A stretch of 64,000 nucleotides of DNA from Caldilineaceae bacterium (GTDB taxonomy: Bacteria; Chloroflexota; Anaerolineae; Caldilineales; Caldilineaceae): positions 4,005 through 68,004 of the forward strand of contig JACKBC010000040.1 of assembly GCA_020634755.1 (NCBI GenBank), in the 5' to 3' direction. Position 1 is the stretch's first letter. Every line of letters begins with the position of its first letter. Below are positions 8,806 through 17,409 of the stretch, piece after piece. The position numbers were made by a program, and so were the translations under genes. The notes below the pieces were generated by a model, which saw nothing but the letters and a program-made list of their open reading frames with translations, ran no database searches and had not been told where the DNA came from.

Positions 8806-10302
8806 ATGGCGCAGAAGCCAAATATTGTCATCATTATGACCGACCAGCAGCGGGCGGATGTGAGCCGGCGCGAGGGCTTTCCGCTGGATACCACGCCCTT
8901 TCTCGATCAGTTGGCCCGCCAAGGCATCTGGTTTGATCGCGCGTACACAACGATTCCAGCGTGCGCGCCGGCGCGCGTCAGCATGTTGACCGGACGTTAT
9001 CCCAGCGCCACCCGCGTGCGCACCAACCATAACCTGCCCGATGCCACGTATGGGCAGGACCTGTTCCAACTGCTGCGGGCCAATGGGTATACCACATCTT
9101 TATGCGGCAAGAATCACACCTATTTGGAACGCGATGATGTAGACTTTTGGTACGAAGCCGGCCATCTGAGCGCCGAGGATGGCGCCGAGAAACCACTCTA
9201 TCGGGCCTTTGAAGCGTTTATGAAAGAGACGCATTTTCAGGCCGCGCTAGAGCCGACGCCCTTTCCGCTGGCGGCGCAGTTTCCTCACCGCATTGTCAGC
9301 AAAGCGCAAGAGTGGATCCAATCTCTAGATGGCGAGCAGCCTTTCTTGCTTTGGCTCAGCTTTCCCGAGCCGCATAACCCGTATCAGGTTCCGGAACCGT
9401 ACTATTCTATGTTTGCACCGGCGCAACTGCCCCCTAATTTGGCCAATGAATCGACGCTGGCGACCAAGGGTTTTAAGTACCAATGGTGCCGCGATTCATT
9501 CCTCAAAGCCTTTCCCGATTTTGCCGAGCATTTACCGCGCGCTCGCGCCAACTATCTAGGCTTGCTGCGTCTGCTGGATGACCAAGTGCGCCGCTTTGTG
9601 ACCTTTTTGACCGATGTCGGGCTGCGCGAGAATACCATACTCCTCTTTCTCTCGGATCATGGTGATTTTGTGGGCGAATATGGCCTGATGCGCAAAGGGC
9701 CAGATCTGCCGGAAGTGTTGACGCGCATCCCCTTTAGCATCTGTGGCCCCGAGATTGCGCCGCAAACCGAGCCGCACCCCGCCCATATTTCCATTGTCGA
9801 TATTTTGCCGACCCTGTGCGAAGCCACCGGTATCTCTATTCCCGACGGTGTGCAGGGCCAAAGTCTGTGGCCATTATTAACCGGGCAGCCGTATCCGGCC
9901 GCGGCATTCCAGAGTGCGTATGCGGAACATGGCTTTGGCGGTCTCTACTACGGTTGGGATGAGGCGCTGGATCCAGCCGTGGACGGACGTACGGAGAGCC
10001 CCGACGGTACGCAGTGGGGATCCTACGACTGCCTCAACAGCTGGACTCAATGTGGGCAGCTGCGCATGGTGCGCAAAGGCGATTGGAAGCTGACCTGGGA
10101 CATGGAGGGACATGGCGAGCTATATGATCTATCCTCCGATCCGGTGGAGCTGCACAATCTATTTGGGCAGCCCGACCACGCGGTCATCCAGCAGGCGCTA
10201 CTGGCCGAGCTGCTGACGTGGATGTTGCGCGTGCAGGATCCGCTGCCGCTGCCGCGCCGGCGCTACGTCATGAAGCGAGCGCCCCATAACTACTGGACGT
10301 AA
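8806..10302 (+). CDS. Sulfatase, Cys type
   Basis: A 498-residue type I sulfatase. It opens with PNIVIIMTDQQRAD, carries the formylglycine motif C53-A-P-A-R57 and has LFLSDHGDFVGEYGL mid-chain. No export signal is seen. The ATG at 8806 has AGAGGAG 5 bases upstream. It is divergently arranged to the two-sulfatase operon, so three different sulfatases share one regulatory region. The three proteins differ clearly in sequence, so they probably cleave different positions or substrates rather than being recent duplicates. Confidence 0.93.
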   Translation: MAQKPNIVIIMTDQQRADVSRREGFPLDTTPFLDQLARQGIWFDRAYTTIPACAPARVSMLTGRYPSATRVRTNHNLPDATYGQDLFQLLRANGYTTSLCGKNHTYLERDDVDFWYEAGHLSAEDGAEKPLYRAFEAFMKETHFQAALEPTPFPLAAQFPHRIVSKAQEWIQSLDGEQPFLLWLSFPEPHNPYQVPEPYYSMFAPAQLPPNLANESTLATKGFKYQWCRDSFLKAFPDFAEHLPRARANYLGLLRLLDDQVRRFVTFLTDVGLRENTILLFLSDHGDFVGEYGLMRKGPDLPEVLTRIPFSICGPEIAPQTEPHPAHISIVDILPTLCEATGISIPDGVQGQSLWPLLTGQPYPAAAFQSAYAEHGFGGLYYGWDEALDPAVDGRTESPDGTQWGSYDCLNSWTQCGQLRMVRKGDWKLTWDMEGHGELYDLSSDPVELHNLFGQPDHAVIQQALLAELLTWMLRVQDPLPLPRRRYVMKRAPHNYWT

Positions 10303-10320
10303 CCGCCGTAAACCAACTGT

Positions 10321-10340
10321 CTATCCGCAAATGGGTTGTG
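10321..10340 (+). repeat. Short dispersed repeat CTATCCGYAAATKGGTTGTG
   Basis: The sequence CTATCCGCAAATGGGTTGTG recurs with one to three differences at 14772-14791 and 21990-22009, always in gaps between genes. Function unknown. Confidence 0.5.
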
Positions 10341-10419
10341 TTCACGCTCACAACTCGGCAATGGGCTGGGTGTCATCACCAACGTTGCGGATCGATTGCA
10401 AACCCAAATGCAAGACTTA

Positions 10420-10502
10420 TGCTGCGGTTGTGATGAAAATCGGAGTTTCCTGCTGGAATCTCAGTCAGAAACAGAACTGCGATTTTCATTCAGAGCTGAG
10501 TA
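10420..10502 (-). mobile_element. MITE-like palindromic element, family C (flanked by TA)
   Basis: An 83-bp copy of the element that interrupts another repeat at 18655-18736, in opposite orientation. Its ends are TGCTGCGGTTG and GAGCTGAGTA, and internal arms ATGAAAATCGGAGTTT and the near-complement form a hairpin. TA dinucleotides flank both ends (10418-10419 and 10503-10504), as expected of elements moved by IS630/Tc1-type transposases. It carries no coding capacity and lies just upstream of the ribosome site of the following gene. Confidence 0.7.
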
Positions 10503-10532
10503 TAAAGGCAAGATGTACAGAGGAGGAAATCA

Positions 10533-11693
10533 ATGTCGAGTCAATCATTAACATTTGAAAAATTTCGCGTTTGGCAGGTGGTGGTGCCCGCGCGGCAGGA
10601 TATTGTGTCCGCGGCGGCCACCCCCGGCGTTATGTATCGCGATAGTGGCAAGTGGCCACAAATGCCCATTCATCTAGTCGAAGCAACAACGTCGCAAGGG
10701 ATTGTAGCCGTGGGCGAAAGCGGGCGCGGCGCCACGCGCGCCGCCGTGGAAGAAACGCTCCATGCTCTGCTGGGGTGCGATCTGCGTACGATGACGCCGG
10801 CTACCATTTGGCAGGGACCGGCCAATGCCACCGGGTTGCCGCGCACCTACCCCTATTGGTCGTGGGAGCTGGCTGCGGGCCGCAGCTATACTCTGCTTGA
10901 ATCGCTGTGGCTGGACGCTGTGGGGAAGGCGGTGGGCATGCCTGCGCATCAGCTGCTGGGCGGCGCCTGTCGCTCACATGTGCCGGTCGATTTTTGGATC
11001 AATCGCCCCGATGCCGCCACCATGGCCAAACTCATCCATGAGGCGGCCACACTGGGCTTGCGCGGCATCAAAATGAAATCGAGCGCCAGCGGCGACACCG
11101 CGGCATCCCTACTTTCTATTGCCGCCGACATTCCCGAGAACTTTCACATCACCATCGATCCCATGTGCGCCTGGCGTTCGCTGCGTGAATGCGTGCGCCA
11201 GCTGGAAAAGCTGGCCCAATTGCCCTTCGACATCCAGATCGAAGACCCATTCCCCTATACGGCCATTGCGGATTGGCGCGCCGCGCGCCAAATTACGCCG
11301 CTTACCATTGCCTGCCACGCCCGCACGGAAGATGTTTTGCAGTTGGCCATGCGTGAAGAGATGGCCGACACCTATAACTTGGGGCGCGGCAGCGTCTATG
11401 ACTTTTTGCGCCTTAGCCACGTGACCGAATTTGTGGACAAAGATTGTTGGCAGGGCAGTTCGCTCGAGCTGGGCGTACTGCAACAGATGCGTCTGCACGC
11501 GTCTGCATGTGCCCGCAACTGCGTCTTGCCCAGCGATCTGCAAAGCGAATGGGCGCGCGAGCAGACCCTGGTTACGCCGCACATGCAGTACGAAGATGGC
11601 CACGCTGTCGTCTCCAATCGTCCCGGGCTCGGCGTGGAGCTGGATCACGCGGCCATGCAGCAATACATTGTGACGCACTTTGAGGTGGGTTAA
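10533..11693 (+). CDS. Atypical enolase-superfamily (mandelate racemase/MLE) protein
   Basis: A 386-residue protein with the enolase-superfamily N-terminal cap (KxVGMPAHQLLGG) and barrel. The catalytic KxK is seen as K180-M-K182, metal ligands D209 (TIDPM) and E237 (IEDPF) are present, and a C-terminal SSLELGV matches the family's last barrel strand. The third metal ligand, normally E/D after the next strand, appears to be replaced (IACHAR, residues 259-264), so metal binding or chemistry may be altered. The ATG has AGGAGG 6 bases upstream. It is a single gene, downstream of the sulfatase. Substrate unknown. Confidence 0.8.
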   Translation: MSSQSLTFEKFRVWQVVVPARQDIVSAAATPGVMYRDSGKWPQMPIHLVEATTSQGIVAVGESGRGATRAAVEETLHALLGCDLRTMTPATIWQGPANATGLPRTYPYWSWELAAGRSYTLLESLWLDAVGKAVGMPAHQLLGGACRSHVPVDFWINRPDAATMAKLIHEAATLGLRGIKMKSSASGDTAASLLSIAADIPENFHITIDPMCAWRSLRECVRQLEKLAQLPFDIQIEDPFPYTAIADWRAARQITPLTIACHARTEDVLQLAMREEMADTYNLGRGSVYDFLRLSHVTEFVDKDCWQGSSLELGVLQQMRLHASACARNCVLPSDLQSEWAREQTLVTPHMQYEDGHAVVSNRPGLGVELDHAAMQQYIVTHFEVG

Positions 11694-12078
11694 ATTGGAT
11701 CGGACAATCGCTGCACCATGCATCGCCGTGATGGATTCGATGCGCAGCAAAGACGGCTCATGTGGCGCCCGCAAATGGTGGGCGCCTGCACCGCATGAAT
11801 CGTCTCTGGTCTGTTGGCAGTAGTTTAAACCCGTCAGGTCTCGATGGAAGTTAACCAATTAAATCGGTAATACGACGGCACTGGTTGAAACCAGCGCCTG
11901 TTACCAAAAGTACGCTAAAGCGCACTCTAGAAATAGCCTGCTTGAGCAGGCTTCCGCTAGCAGACGCAGGCTTCCGCTAGCAGACGCAGGCTTCAGTGGC
12001 ATCAATGACCGAAACCAATTTATCAACGTTCATGAAGAGCTGGCGGGTTTGCCAGCCAACTTATTTCTGAACAATCAC
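11694..12078. repeat. Convergent intergenic region with composite repeat family B
   Basis: About 385 bases without a gene. From about 11851 to 12035 it carries a composite repeat whose parts recur in inverted order at 39846-40170. Shared blocks include AAACCAGCGCCTG, AGTACGCTAAAGCGCACTCT and CCGCTAGCAGACGCAGGCTTC, and a terminal part with CCGAAACCAATTTAT. A 20-bp unit (GCAGGCTTCCGCTAGCAGAC) is tandemly repeated at 11946-11965 and 11966-11985, with a partial third copy. No terminator with a T-run was recognised. Confidence 0.65.
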
Positions 12079-13191
12079 TTAGCGTACAAACGACCGCATA
12101 ATCTCTTCCGGTGTGCGATAGCTGTATTCAAAGGCCTCTACCGGCTCAATGGGATGCGCGGCAATGGCGTCTTCATCAATGTCTAGACCCAGCCCCGGCG
12201 CATCCGGCACCTGAATGTAACCATCTACCTCGGGCACGGCGCCAGGGGCCACCTCATAGCGCCACGGCACATCGGTGGCCTTGTGCTCCAGCAAGAAGCA
12301 ATTGGGAATCGAGGCCAGCACGTGCACATTGGCCATTTCTACAATCGGCCCAACTGAGCCGTCATGCGGAGCCACCGTGACCGATTGGGCTTCCGCCATG
12401 GCGGCCAGCTTTTTGAGTTCGGTAATGCCGCCCAAGCGGGTGGTCTCTGGCTGCACAATGTCGACCAAGTTGCGCGCCAGCAATTCGGTAAAGGACCATT
12501 TGGCGGCAAACCGTTCACCCGTGGCCAGCGGAATGTTCACCTTTTCGGCCACTTTGGCAAATGCCTCCACATTCTCCGGCGTGACCGGATCTTCGAGAAA
12601 GATGGGGCGATAGGGTTCACAGGCGCGCCCCAGCTGGATGGCGGCCGCCGGCGTAAATTCGGCATGACAGTGCACGCCGATTTCGGCTTCATAGCCCACG
12701 GCTTCGCGTAGCGATTTTAAGACCTCTGAACTGGGCGCACATTTGAACGCTTTGAAGCCGCGGTCCAGCAACCGTTTGGCCGCTTCGGGCGTGCTGGCAT
12801 GGCCATAGACGGGAATGGCATCACGCAGTTTCCCGCCCAGCAATTCGTAGACCGGTACGCCCAGCGCCTTGCCTTTGATATCCCACAGGGCCATATCAAT
12901 GGCGCTGATGATGCCGCCGCGCACGGCCCCAGTGGCGCCGTGACCGTGCAGGATATCATAAAGACGCAGCCAGATCTGTTCGATGTTAAATGGGTTTTGG
13001 CCCACCAAAAAGTAGCTCAGTTCCTCAATCCCTTTGGCCACCAAAAAGGGCCAGCCGCCCCCTTCGCCGACGCCGGTTATGCCATCATCGGTAAACACTT
13101 TGACAAAGAGCCAATTGCGGCCGCGCGGGCGTCCCGTGCGCTGGCTCTCGTTGGCGTTTACGAGATAGGTTTTAATCTCGGTAATTTTCAT
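12079..13191 (-). CDS. Enolase-superfamily dehydratase, galactonate dehydratase-like with altered metal ligand
   Basis: A 370-residue mandelate racemase/MLE family protein. It has the WDIKGKALGVPVYELLGG cap-barrel junction, E200 (FLEDP), E226 (TGERF) and the catalytic base H276 (APHDGS). At the position of the first metal ligand, family members read D-x-H; this protein reads H174-C-H176. ATG with GAGGAA upstream. It follows two sugar-binding proteins and two permeases in the same direction, but a terminator hairpin lies in the gap, so it may be transcribed partly separately. Likely acts on a sugar acid; exact substrate unknown. Confidence 0.87.
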   Translation of the reverse strand: MKITEIKTYLVNANESQRTGRPRGRNWLFVKVFTDDGITGVGEGGGWPFLVAKGIEELSYFLVGQNPFNIEQIWLRLYDILHGHGATGAVRGGIISAIDMALWDIKGKALGVPVYELLGGKLRDAIPVYGHASTPEAAKRLLDRGFKAFKCAPSSEVLKSLREAVGYEAEIGVHCHAEFTPAAAIQLGRACEPYRPIFLEDPVTPENVEAFAKVAEKVNIPLATGERFAAKWSFTELLARNLVDIVQPETTRLGGITELKKLAAMAEAQSVTVAPHDGSVGPIVEMANVHVLASIPNCFLLEHKATDVPWRYEVAPGAVPEVDGYIQVPDAPGLGLDIDEDAIAAHPIEPVEAFEYSYRTPEEIMRSFVR

Positions 13192-13219
13192 TTGTTTCCT
13201 CTTTTGTTCGTTGATGATA

Positions 13220-13305
13220 GCTCTGTGCGATGCACAACCGCCATCATCTAAGTTCTTTATTTCTGTGCTGGCTCTGTGCGGCGCACAACCGCCATTATCT
13301 AAGTT
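13220..13305. repeat. Two 35-bp direct repeats
   Basis: Near-identical 35-bp units at 13220-13254 and 13271-13305 (starting GCTCTGTGCG, ending ATCTAAGTT). A diverged third copy lies at about 16472-16505, at the end of the permease gene of the same operon. Located just upstream of the dehydratase start. Confidence 0.65.
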
Positions 13306-13310
13306 ATAAA

Positions 13311-13342
13311 AAAGAACCGGATCAGGTAAGACCCGGTTCTTT
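13311..13342 (-). terminator. Intrinsic terminator after the tandem sugar-binding proteins
   Basis: A 10-bp perfect stem (AAAGAACCGG with CCGGTTCTTT), a 12-base loop and, read on the minus strand, a T-run complementary to the A-run at 13308-13313. It sits after the second binding-protein gene and before the dehydratase, so it should reduce or end transcription there. Confidence 0.75.
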
Positions 13343-13377
13343 GGGAGCGATATATCCAGCTAGATCACGTTCACCAG

Positions 13378-14751
13378 TTAACCAATGGCTTTGGGCGGAC
13401 GGTCTTCGTCAACAATTTCTTGTACCTTGTCATAAATCGTGTTGGCGTATTCATCCCAGCTCTTCTCGCCTTCCACCACAAAGGCCAGCTCTTGGGCATA
13501 GACCTGGAAAACCTCATTATAGCGCAAGTTCCAGACCATGGGGAAGGGCTCGAGCCATTCCTCCATAATGGGCACGGAGAGGCCATAAAGCGGATTCACC
13601 TCGTTGACTTTGGGATCCAAGTAGGCCGATTTGCGGGCCGGAATCTTGGTAGAATTGACGGCGCCCCACACGTTGGATTCTTTGTCGGTGAGCGCTTTCA
13701 GGACTTCCCACGCGCCATCCACCTGTGCGGTCTGGCTGTTCAGCATCCACTGGTTGCCTTCAATGCAGCTTCCGCGGCGGCCATCGGGTCCTGGCGGCTG
13801 CACCATGTAGCCCACTTCAAAGCGGTCGCCGGACGTTTCATTATAGCGAACCAGCTCGCCAATGCTGGCGATTTGGAAGGCAATGCGGCCACTGTCAAAC
13901 AGACCACCTTCAATATCGTCAGCCCCACGCGGCATGACCTGGTCATTCACCATGTTGATGAGCCACGGCATGGCATCGGAAATAAGCGGTTCGAGCAGCC
14001 GGAACTTCTTGCCCTCTTCATCAATGGGCCAACCGCGCTTGTCTGCCGTAGTTGGGTCGCCAAAGGCGCGGGTAATGCAGGCCAGCCGGTGCAGATCGCT
14101 ATCAAATGGGCACTCAAAGCCAAAGATGCCGTTGTCCGGATCGGTGACGGCGCGCGCCGCCTCTTCCACATCCATGAGGGTCCACGTGTCATCGGGTTCA
14201 TCGATGCCGGCATCTGCCAGTAGATTTTTGTTCCAATAGAGCGCGCTGACCGGGCCAGGTTTGATAATGCTGGGCAAGCAATAGAGGGTGCCTTCAAAGC
14301 GCAGGCCTTCAATACCTAGTGGGAAGAAGTCTGCAAAATCATCGGGTGGATTCGAATCGATCAGCTCATCGAGGCCCATGTATACGCCGCGATAGGCATT
14401 GAATTTGTACCACTTGTTGTGGCCATATACACAATCTTGCAGCGTGCCGGAGACGAAGCCTACCTCTGTCTTTTTGACAAGCTCATTGTATGGAATGGTT
14501 TCGCTGATGGCGACAATTTCACCTTGGCGCTTGTTAAACTCGTCGATGGAAAATTCGGTCTCTTGGATGCGGTTTCCAGGAGTCTGCACGCGAATCTCAA
14601 TCACTTCTCCCGTGGCGCCGCTTTCGCCCACTTCTGCCGCCGTGCCCGATGTGGGAGGTGCACAGGCGGATAATAGAGAACTGCCGACTGCACCAAAACC
14701 AAGCGCAACTGTTCCGCGCAGAAAATTCCTTCTGCTAAATCTATTTTTCAT
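13378..14751 (-). CDS. Sugar ABC transporter substrate-binding lipoprotein (family 2, second copy)
   Basis: A 457-residue extracellular solute-binding protein with a Tat leader (SRRNFLR), hydrophobic stretch and lipobox-like LLSACAP. Start ATG at 14751, with AAGGAG 9 bases upstream; a nearer ATG directly abuts the ribosome site and is unlikely. It is clearly paralogous to the next gene upstream: long stretches such as KKTEVGF, LQDCVYGHNKWYKFNAYRG and MVQPPGPDGRRG are shared and collinear. It is probably a second receptor for the same permeases with a different substrate range. Confidence 0.92.
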   Translation of the reverse strand: MKNRFSRRNFLRGTVALGFGAVGSSLLSACAPPTSGTAAEVGESGATGEVIEIRVQTPGNRIQETEFSIDEFNKRQGEIVAISETIPYNELVKKTEVGFVSGTLQDCVYGHNKWYKFNAYRGVYMGLDELIDSNPPDDFADFFPLGIEGLRFEGTLYCLPSIIKPGPVSALYWNKNLLADAGIDEPDDTWTLMDVEEAARAVTDPDNGIFGFECPFDSDLHRLACITRAFGDPTTADKRGWPIDEEGKKFRLLEPLISDAMPWLINMVNDQVMPRGADDIEGGLFDSGRIAFQIASIGELVRYNETSGDRFEVGYMVQPPGPDGRRGSCIEGNQWMLNSQTAQVDGAWEVLKALTDKESNVWGAVNSTKIPARKSAYLDPKVNEVNPLYGLSVPIMEEWLEPFPMVWNLRYNEVFQVYAQELAFVVEGEKSWDEYANTIYDKVQEIVDEDRPPKAIG

Positions 14752-14771
14752 TGTGGTCATCTCCTTAAAAC

Positions 14772-14868
14772 CTATCCGTAAATTTGGTTGTGAATCGTGA
14801 GCTGTTGCTGACAGTGCGGTTTGGACAGAGAATTTACGGACAGACAATTTGTACCAGTTGTCTGTCCG
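14772..14868. repeat. Hairpin and dispersed repeat between paralogous binding-protein genes
   Basis: An 11-bp perfect inverted repeat (CGGACAGACAA, 14837-14847, with 14858-14868) with a 10-base loop. There is no T-run, so it is more likely a processing or stability hairpin than a terminator. The CTATCCGTAAATTTGGTTGTG repeat begins at 14772; a CCGTAAATT arm recurs inverted at 14831-14839. Confidence 0.55.
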
Positions 14869-14955
14869 CTTAATTTTTAGAAACCCCGTATGACTTTTGC
14901 TCGAGTTGTGATTTCAAAAGATTAAATGTTCGCGGCACTAGGGAACTTTGCTGGA

Positions 14956-16329
14956 TTAGCTTAGTGCCTGTTTGGGGCGCGCTTCATCGACAACCGCCTG
15001 CACTTTTTCATAGACGGTGGAAGCATACTCGTCCCAGCTCTTTTCACCATTGACAATGAACGCGATCTCCTGTTGGTAAACCTGGAATACTTCGTTATAG
15101 CGCAGGTTAGAGACCATGGGGAATGGCTCGAGGAATTCGTCCATAATGGGCACAAATTGCGCATAGGTGGGTATCTCCGCGTTGAGCGCTTCATCTAGAT
15201 AGGCCGAGCGGCGGGCAGGAATCTTGCCAACCGTGGCGCCATATATGTTGCTGTCTTTGTCGGTCAGCCGTTTAAGCACTTGCCAAGCGGCATCAATGTG
15301 CTCTGACTTGCTGTTGAGCATCCACTGATTGCCCTCCATGCAGGTGCCGCGGCGGCCATCGGGCCCGGGTGGCTGCACCATATAGCCCCATTCAAAGCGG
15401 TCGCCAATGGCCTCGCGATAGGTGGCCGGGAAGCCAATGGCCGAGATCTCAAAAGCCAAGATGCCGGCCTGGAAGTTGCCGCCCTCCACATCATCGCCGC
15501 CACGCGGCATGACGCGATCTTGAAGCATGTTGACAAACCATTGAGCCGTGTCTGCCACCAGCGGCTCCAGCAGGCGAAATTGCGTGCCATCTTCGCTAAT
15601 GGGCCAGCCTCGTTTGTCGGCCAACGTGGGGTCGCCAAAGGCGCGCGTAAAACAGGCCAGCCGGTGCAGGTCGCTGTCCCACGGACAATCAAAGCCGAAA
15701 ACGCCATTGTCTGGATCCGTGGCGGCGCGGGCCGCAGATTCCAGATCTAGCATGGTCCAAGTATCGTCGGGTTCGTCGATGCCCTTTTCATTCAAAATTG
15801 TCTTGTTATAGAAGAGCAGATTGGCCGGCCCCGGCTTGATGATGTCTGGCAGGCAGTAGAGCGTGCCCTCCCAGCGCAGCCCTTCCACGCCCTGGGCAAA
15901 GAAGTCCTGAAAATCATCGGGCGGATCAGAGTCGATTAGCTCATCCACCGGGGCGTAGATGCCGCGATAGGCATTGAATTTGTACCACTTGTTGTGACCA
16001 TATACACAGTCTTGCAGCGTGCCCGAAGCAAAGCCGACTTCGGTTTTCTTGACGATTTCGTTGTACGGAGTCACCTCACTAATGGCCTGGATATCTGTAT
16101 TCTCTTCGTTAAAGCGCTCAATGGCCCACTCATTGGTTTTGGTCAAATGGGGAATGCCTGGGTTTTGAACGCGTATCTCAATTACTTCCGATGAGGGACC
16201 CGAACTGCCGCTGCCGCTGCTGCCGGATGAGGGTGCACACGCAGCCAGAAATGAACTGCCGGCCACGCCCAAACCCAGCGCCGCCGTCGCTTGCAAAAAC
16301 GCTCTCCTGCTCAATGTTCGATCTTTCAT
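14956..16329 (-). CDS. Sugar ABC transporter substrate-binding lipoprotein (family 2, first copy)
   Basis: A 457-residue solute-binding protein. The Tat motif SRRAFLQ is followed by a lipobox-like LAACAP and a Ser/Gly-rich tether. ATG with TAGGAGGAAAG upstream, the strongest ribosome site of this operon. The same length as its downstream paralogue and collinear over the whole chain, indicating tandem duplication followed by divergence. It lies 174 bases after the permease genes; a diverged copy of the 35-bp repeat of 13220 lies in that spacer. Confidence 0.92.
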   Translation of the reverse strand: MKDRTLSRRAFLQATAALGLGVAGSSFLAACAPSSGSSGSGSSGPSSEVIEIRVQNPGIPHLTKTNEWAIERFNEENTDIQAISEVTPYNEIVKKTEVGFASGTLQDCVYGHNKWYKFNAYRGIYAPVDELIDSDPPDDFQDFFAQGVEGLRWEGTLYCLPDIIKPGPANLLFYNKTILNEKGIDEPDDTWTMLDLESAARAATDPDNGVFGFDCPWDSDLHRLACFTRAFGDPTLADKRGWPISEDGTQFRLLEPLVADTAQWFVNMLQDRVMPRGGDDVEGGNFQAGILAFEISAIGFPATYREAIGDRFEWGYMVQPPGPDGRRGTCMEGNQWMLNSKSEHIDAAWQVLKRLTDKDSNIYGATVGKIPARRSAYLDEALNAEIPTYAQFVPIMDEFLEPFPMVSNLRYNEVFQVYQQEIAFIVNGEKSWDEYASTVYEKVQAVVDEARPKQALS

Positions 16330-16503
16330 GTACCTTTCCTCCTAAGTTTTGTGGTCTATCGTGCGGTTGAAACGGGAACCGGCGTTTTCTATGGGGCTTA
16401 AAGGGGTAACGAAACGCTGGTTCTCATTTAGCGCTGCGTATAACAATAGACACGTCGTTGGTTTGCCGATGGCTCTGGTGCTATACAGCCGCCATCATGC
16501 AAC

Positions 16504-17406
16504 TTAGCCTTTGATGCCCGTCATGGCGATTCCTTGCACAAAATATTTCTGCGCCGAGAAAAAGACCACCAGCGTGGGCGCAATCATCATGACCGCGGCG
16601 GCCATCAGAATGTGCTGTAGAATCTCTGACGACGAATCGGCATTCTGCTTAAAGAAGCTGACGCCCACCGATAGCGTAAACTTCATGGGGGAGTTTAGAT
16701 AGATCACGGGTTCAATAAAGCGGTTCCATTCCGCCATAAAGGCAATAATGGCTGCCGTGGCCAACACGGGTTTGCACAGCGGCATTAAAATGTTCCAGTA
16801 AATGCGGAAGCGGGACGCCCCATCGATGAGCGCGGCTTCATCCAGCTCGCGCGGCAGCGACATCATAAATTGCCGCATGAGGAAGATAAAGAAAGCCGTG
16901 CCCCCAAACCACATGGGTACCCAAAGCGGATAGAACGTGTCTAGCCAGCCGAGCTTCCAAAACAGGATGAATTGGGGAATAAGCGTCACCTGCGCCGGCA
17001 GCATCATGGTGGCCAGCGTAATAAGAAAGAGCCCATCGCGGCCCCGATAGCTAAAGCGCGCAAAGGAATAGGCCACCAGCGATGACGATAAAACCGTGCC
17101 CAGCGTGGCCACCAGCGTGACAAAAACCGTATTCATAAACCACGTTGTGTATGGATACTCGGTCAGCACGCGCGTGTAGTTCTGCCACTGTGGCACTTCG
17201 GGCAGCAACGTGGGTGGGAAGATGTAGATTTCGCTGGGGGCTTTTAGCGAACTGGAAAGGGTGTAGAAAAATGGATACCCAAAAGCCACGCACAGGACGA
17301 TGGCCAGTACATATAAAAGGATGGTACCCAATCTGCCGCGCAGCCCGGACAAGCTGGACGAGCTTTGCACGGGGCCGCTGGTTTGAACCGAACTATGTGC
17401 CACCAT
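16504..17406 (-). CDS. Sugar ABC transporter permease, MalG type (family 2)
   Basis: A 300-residue CUT1 permease with six predicted membrane segments and the EAA loop ELDEAALIDGASRFRIYW. It has a Ser-rich N-terminal tail of about 25 residues and the C-terminal GIAMTGIKG. The ATG begins 3 bases after the stop of the upstream permease, so it is co-translated. Part of the five-gene minus-strand set with two binding proteins and a dehydratase; no ATPase is encoded. Confidence 0.93.
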   Translation of the reverse strand: MVAHSSVQTSGPVQSSSSLSGLRGRLGTILLYVLAIVLCVAFGYPFFYTLSSSLKAPSEIYIFPPTLLPEVPQWQNYTRVLTEYPYTTWFMNTVFVTLVATLGTVLSSSLVAYSFARFSYRGRDGLFLITLATMMLPAQVTLIPQFILFWKLGWLDTFYPLWVPMWFGGTAFFIFLMRQFMMSLPRELDEAALIDGASRFRIYWNILMPLCKPVLATAAIIAFMAEWNRFIEPVIYLNSPMKFTLSVGVSFFKQNADSSSEILQHILMAAAVMMIAPTLVVFFSAQKYFVQGIAMTGIKG

Positions 17407-17409
17407 AAT

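Noticed and set aside
11946..11994. Possible CRISPR array from 20-bp direct repeats
   Set aside because: Units are directly adjacent with no spacers and belong to a dispersed repeat also found at 39.9 kb; no cas gene is present.
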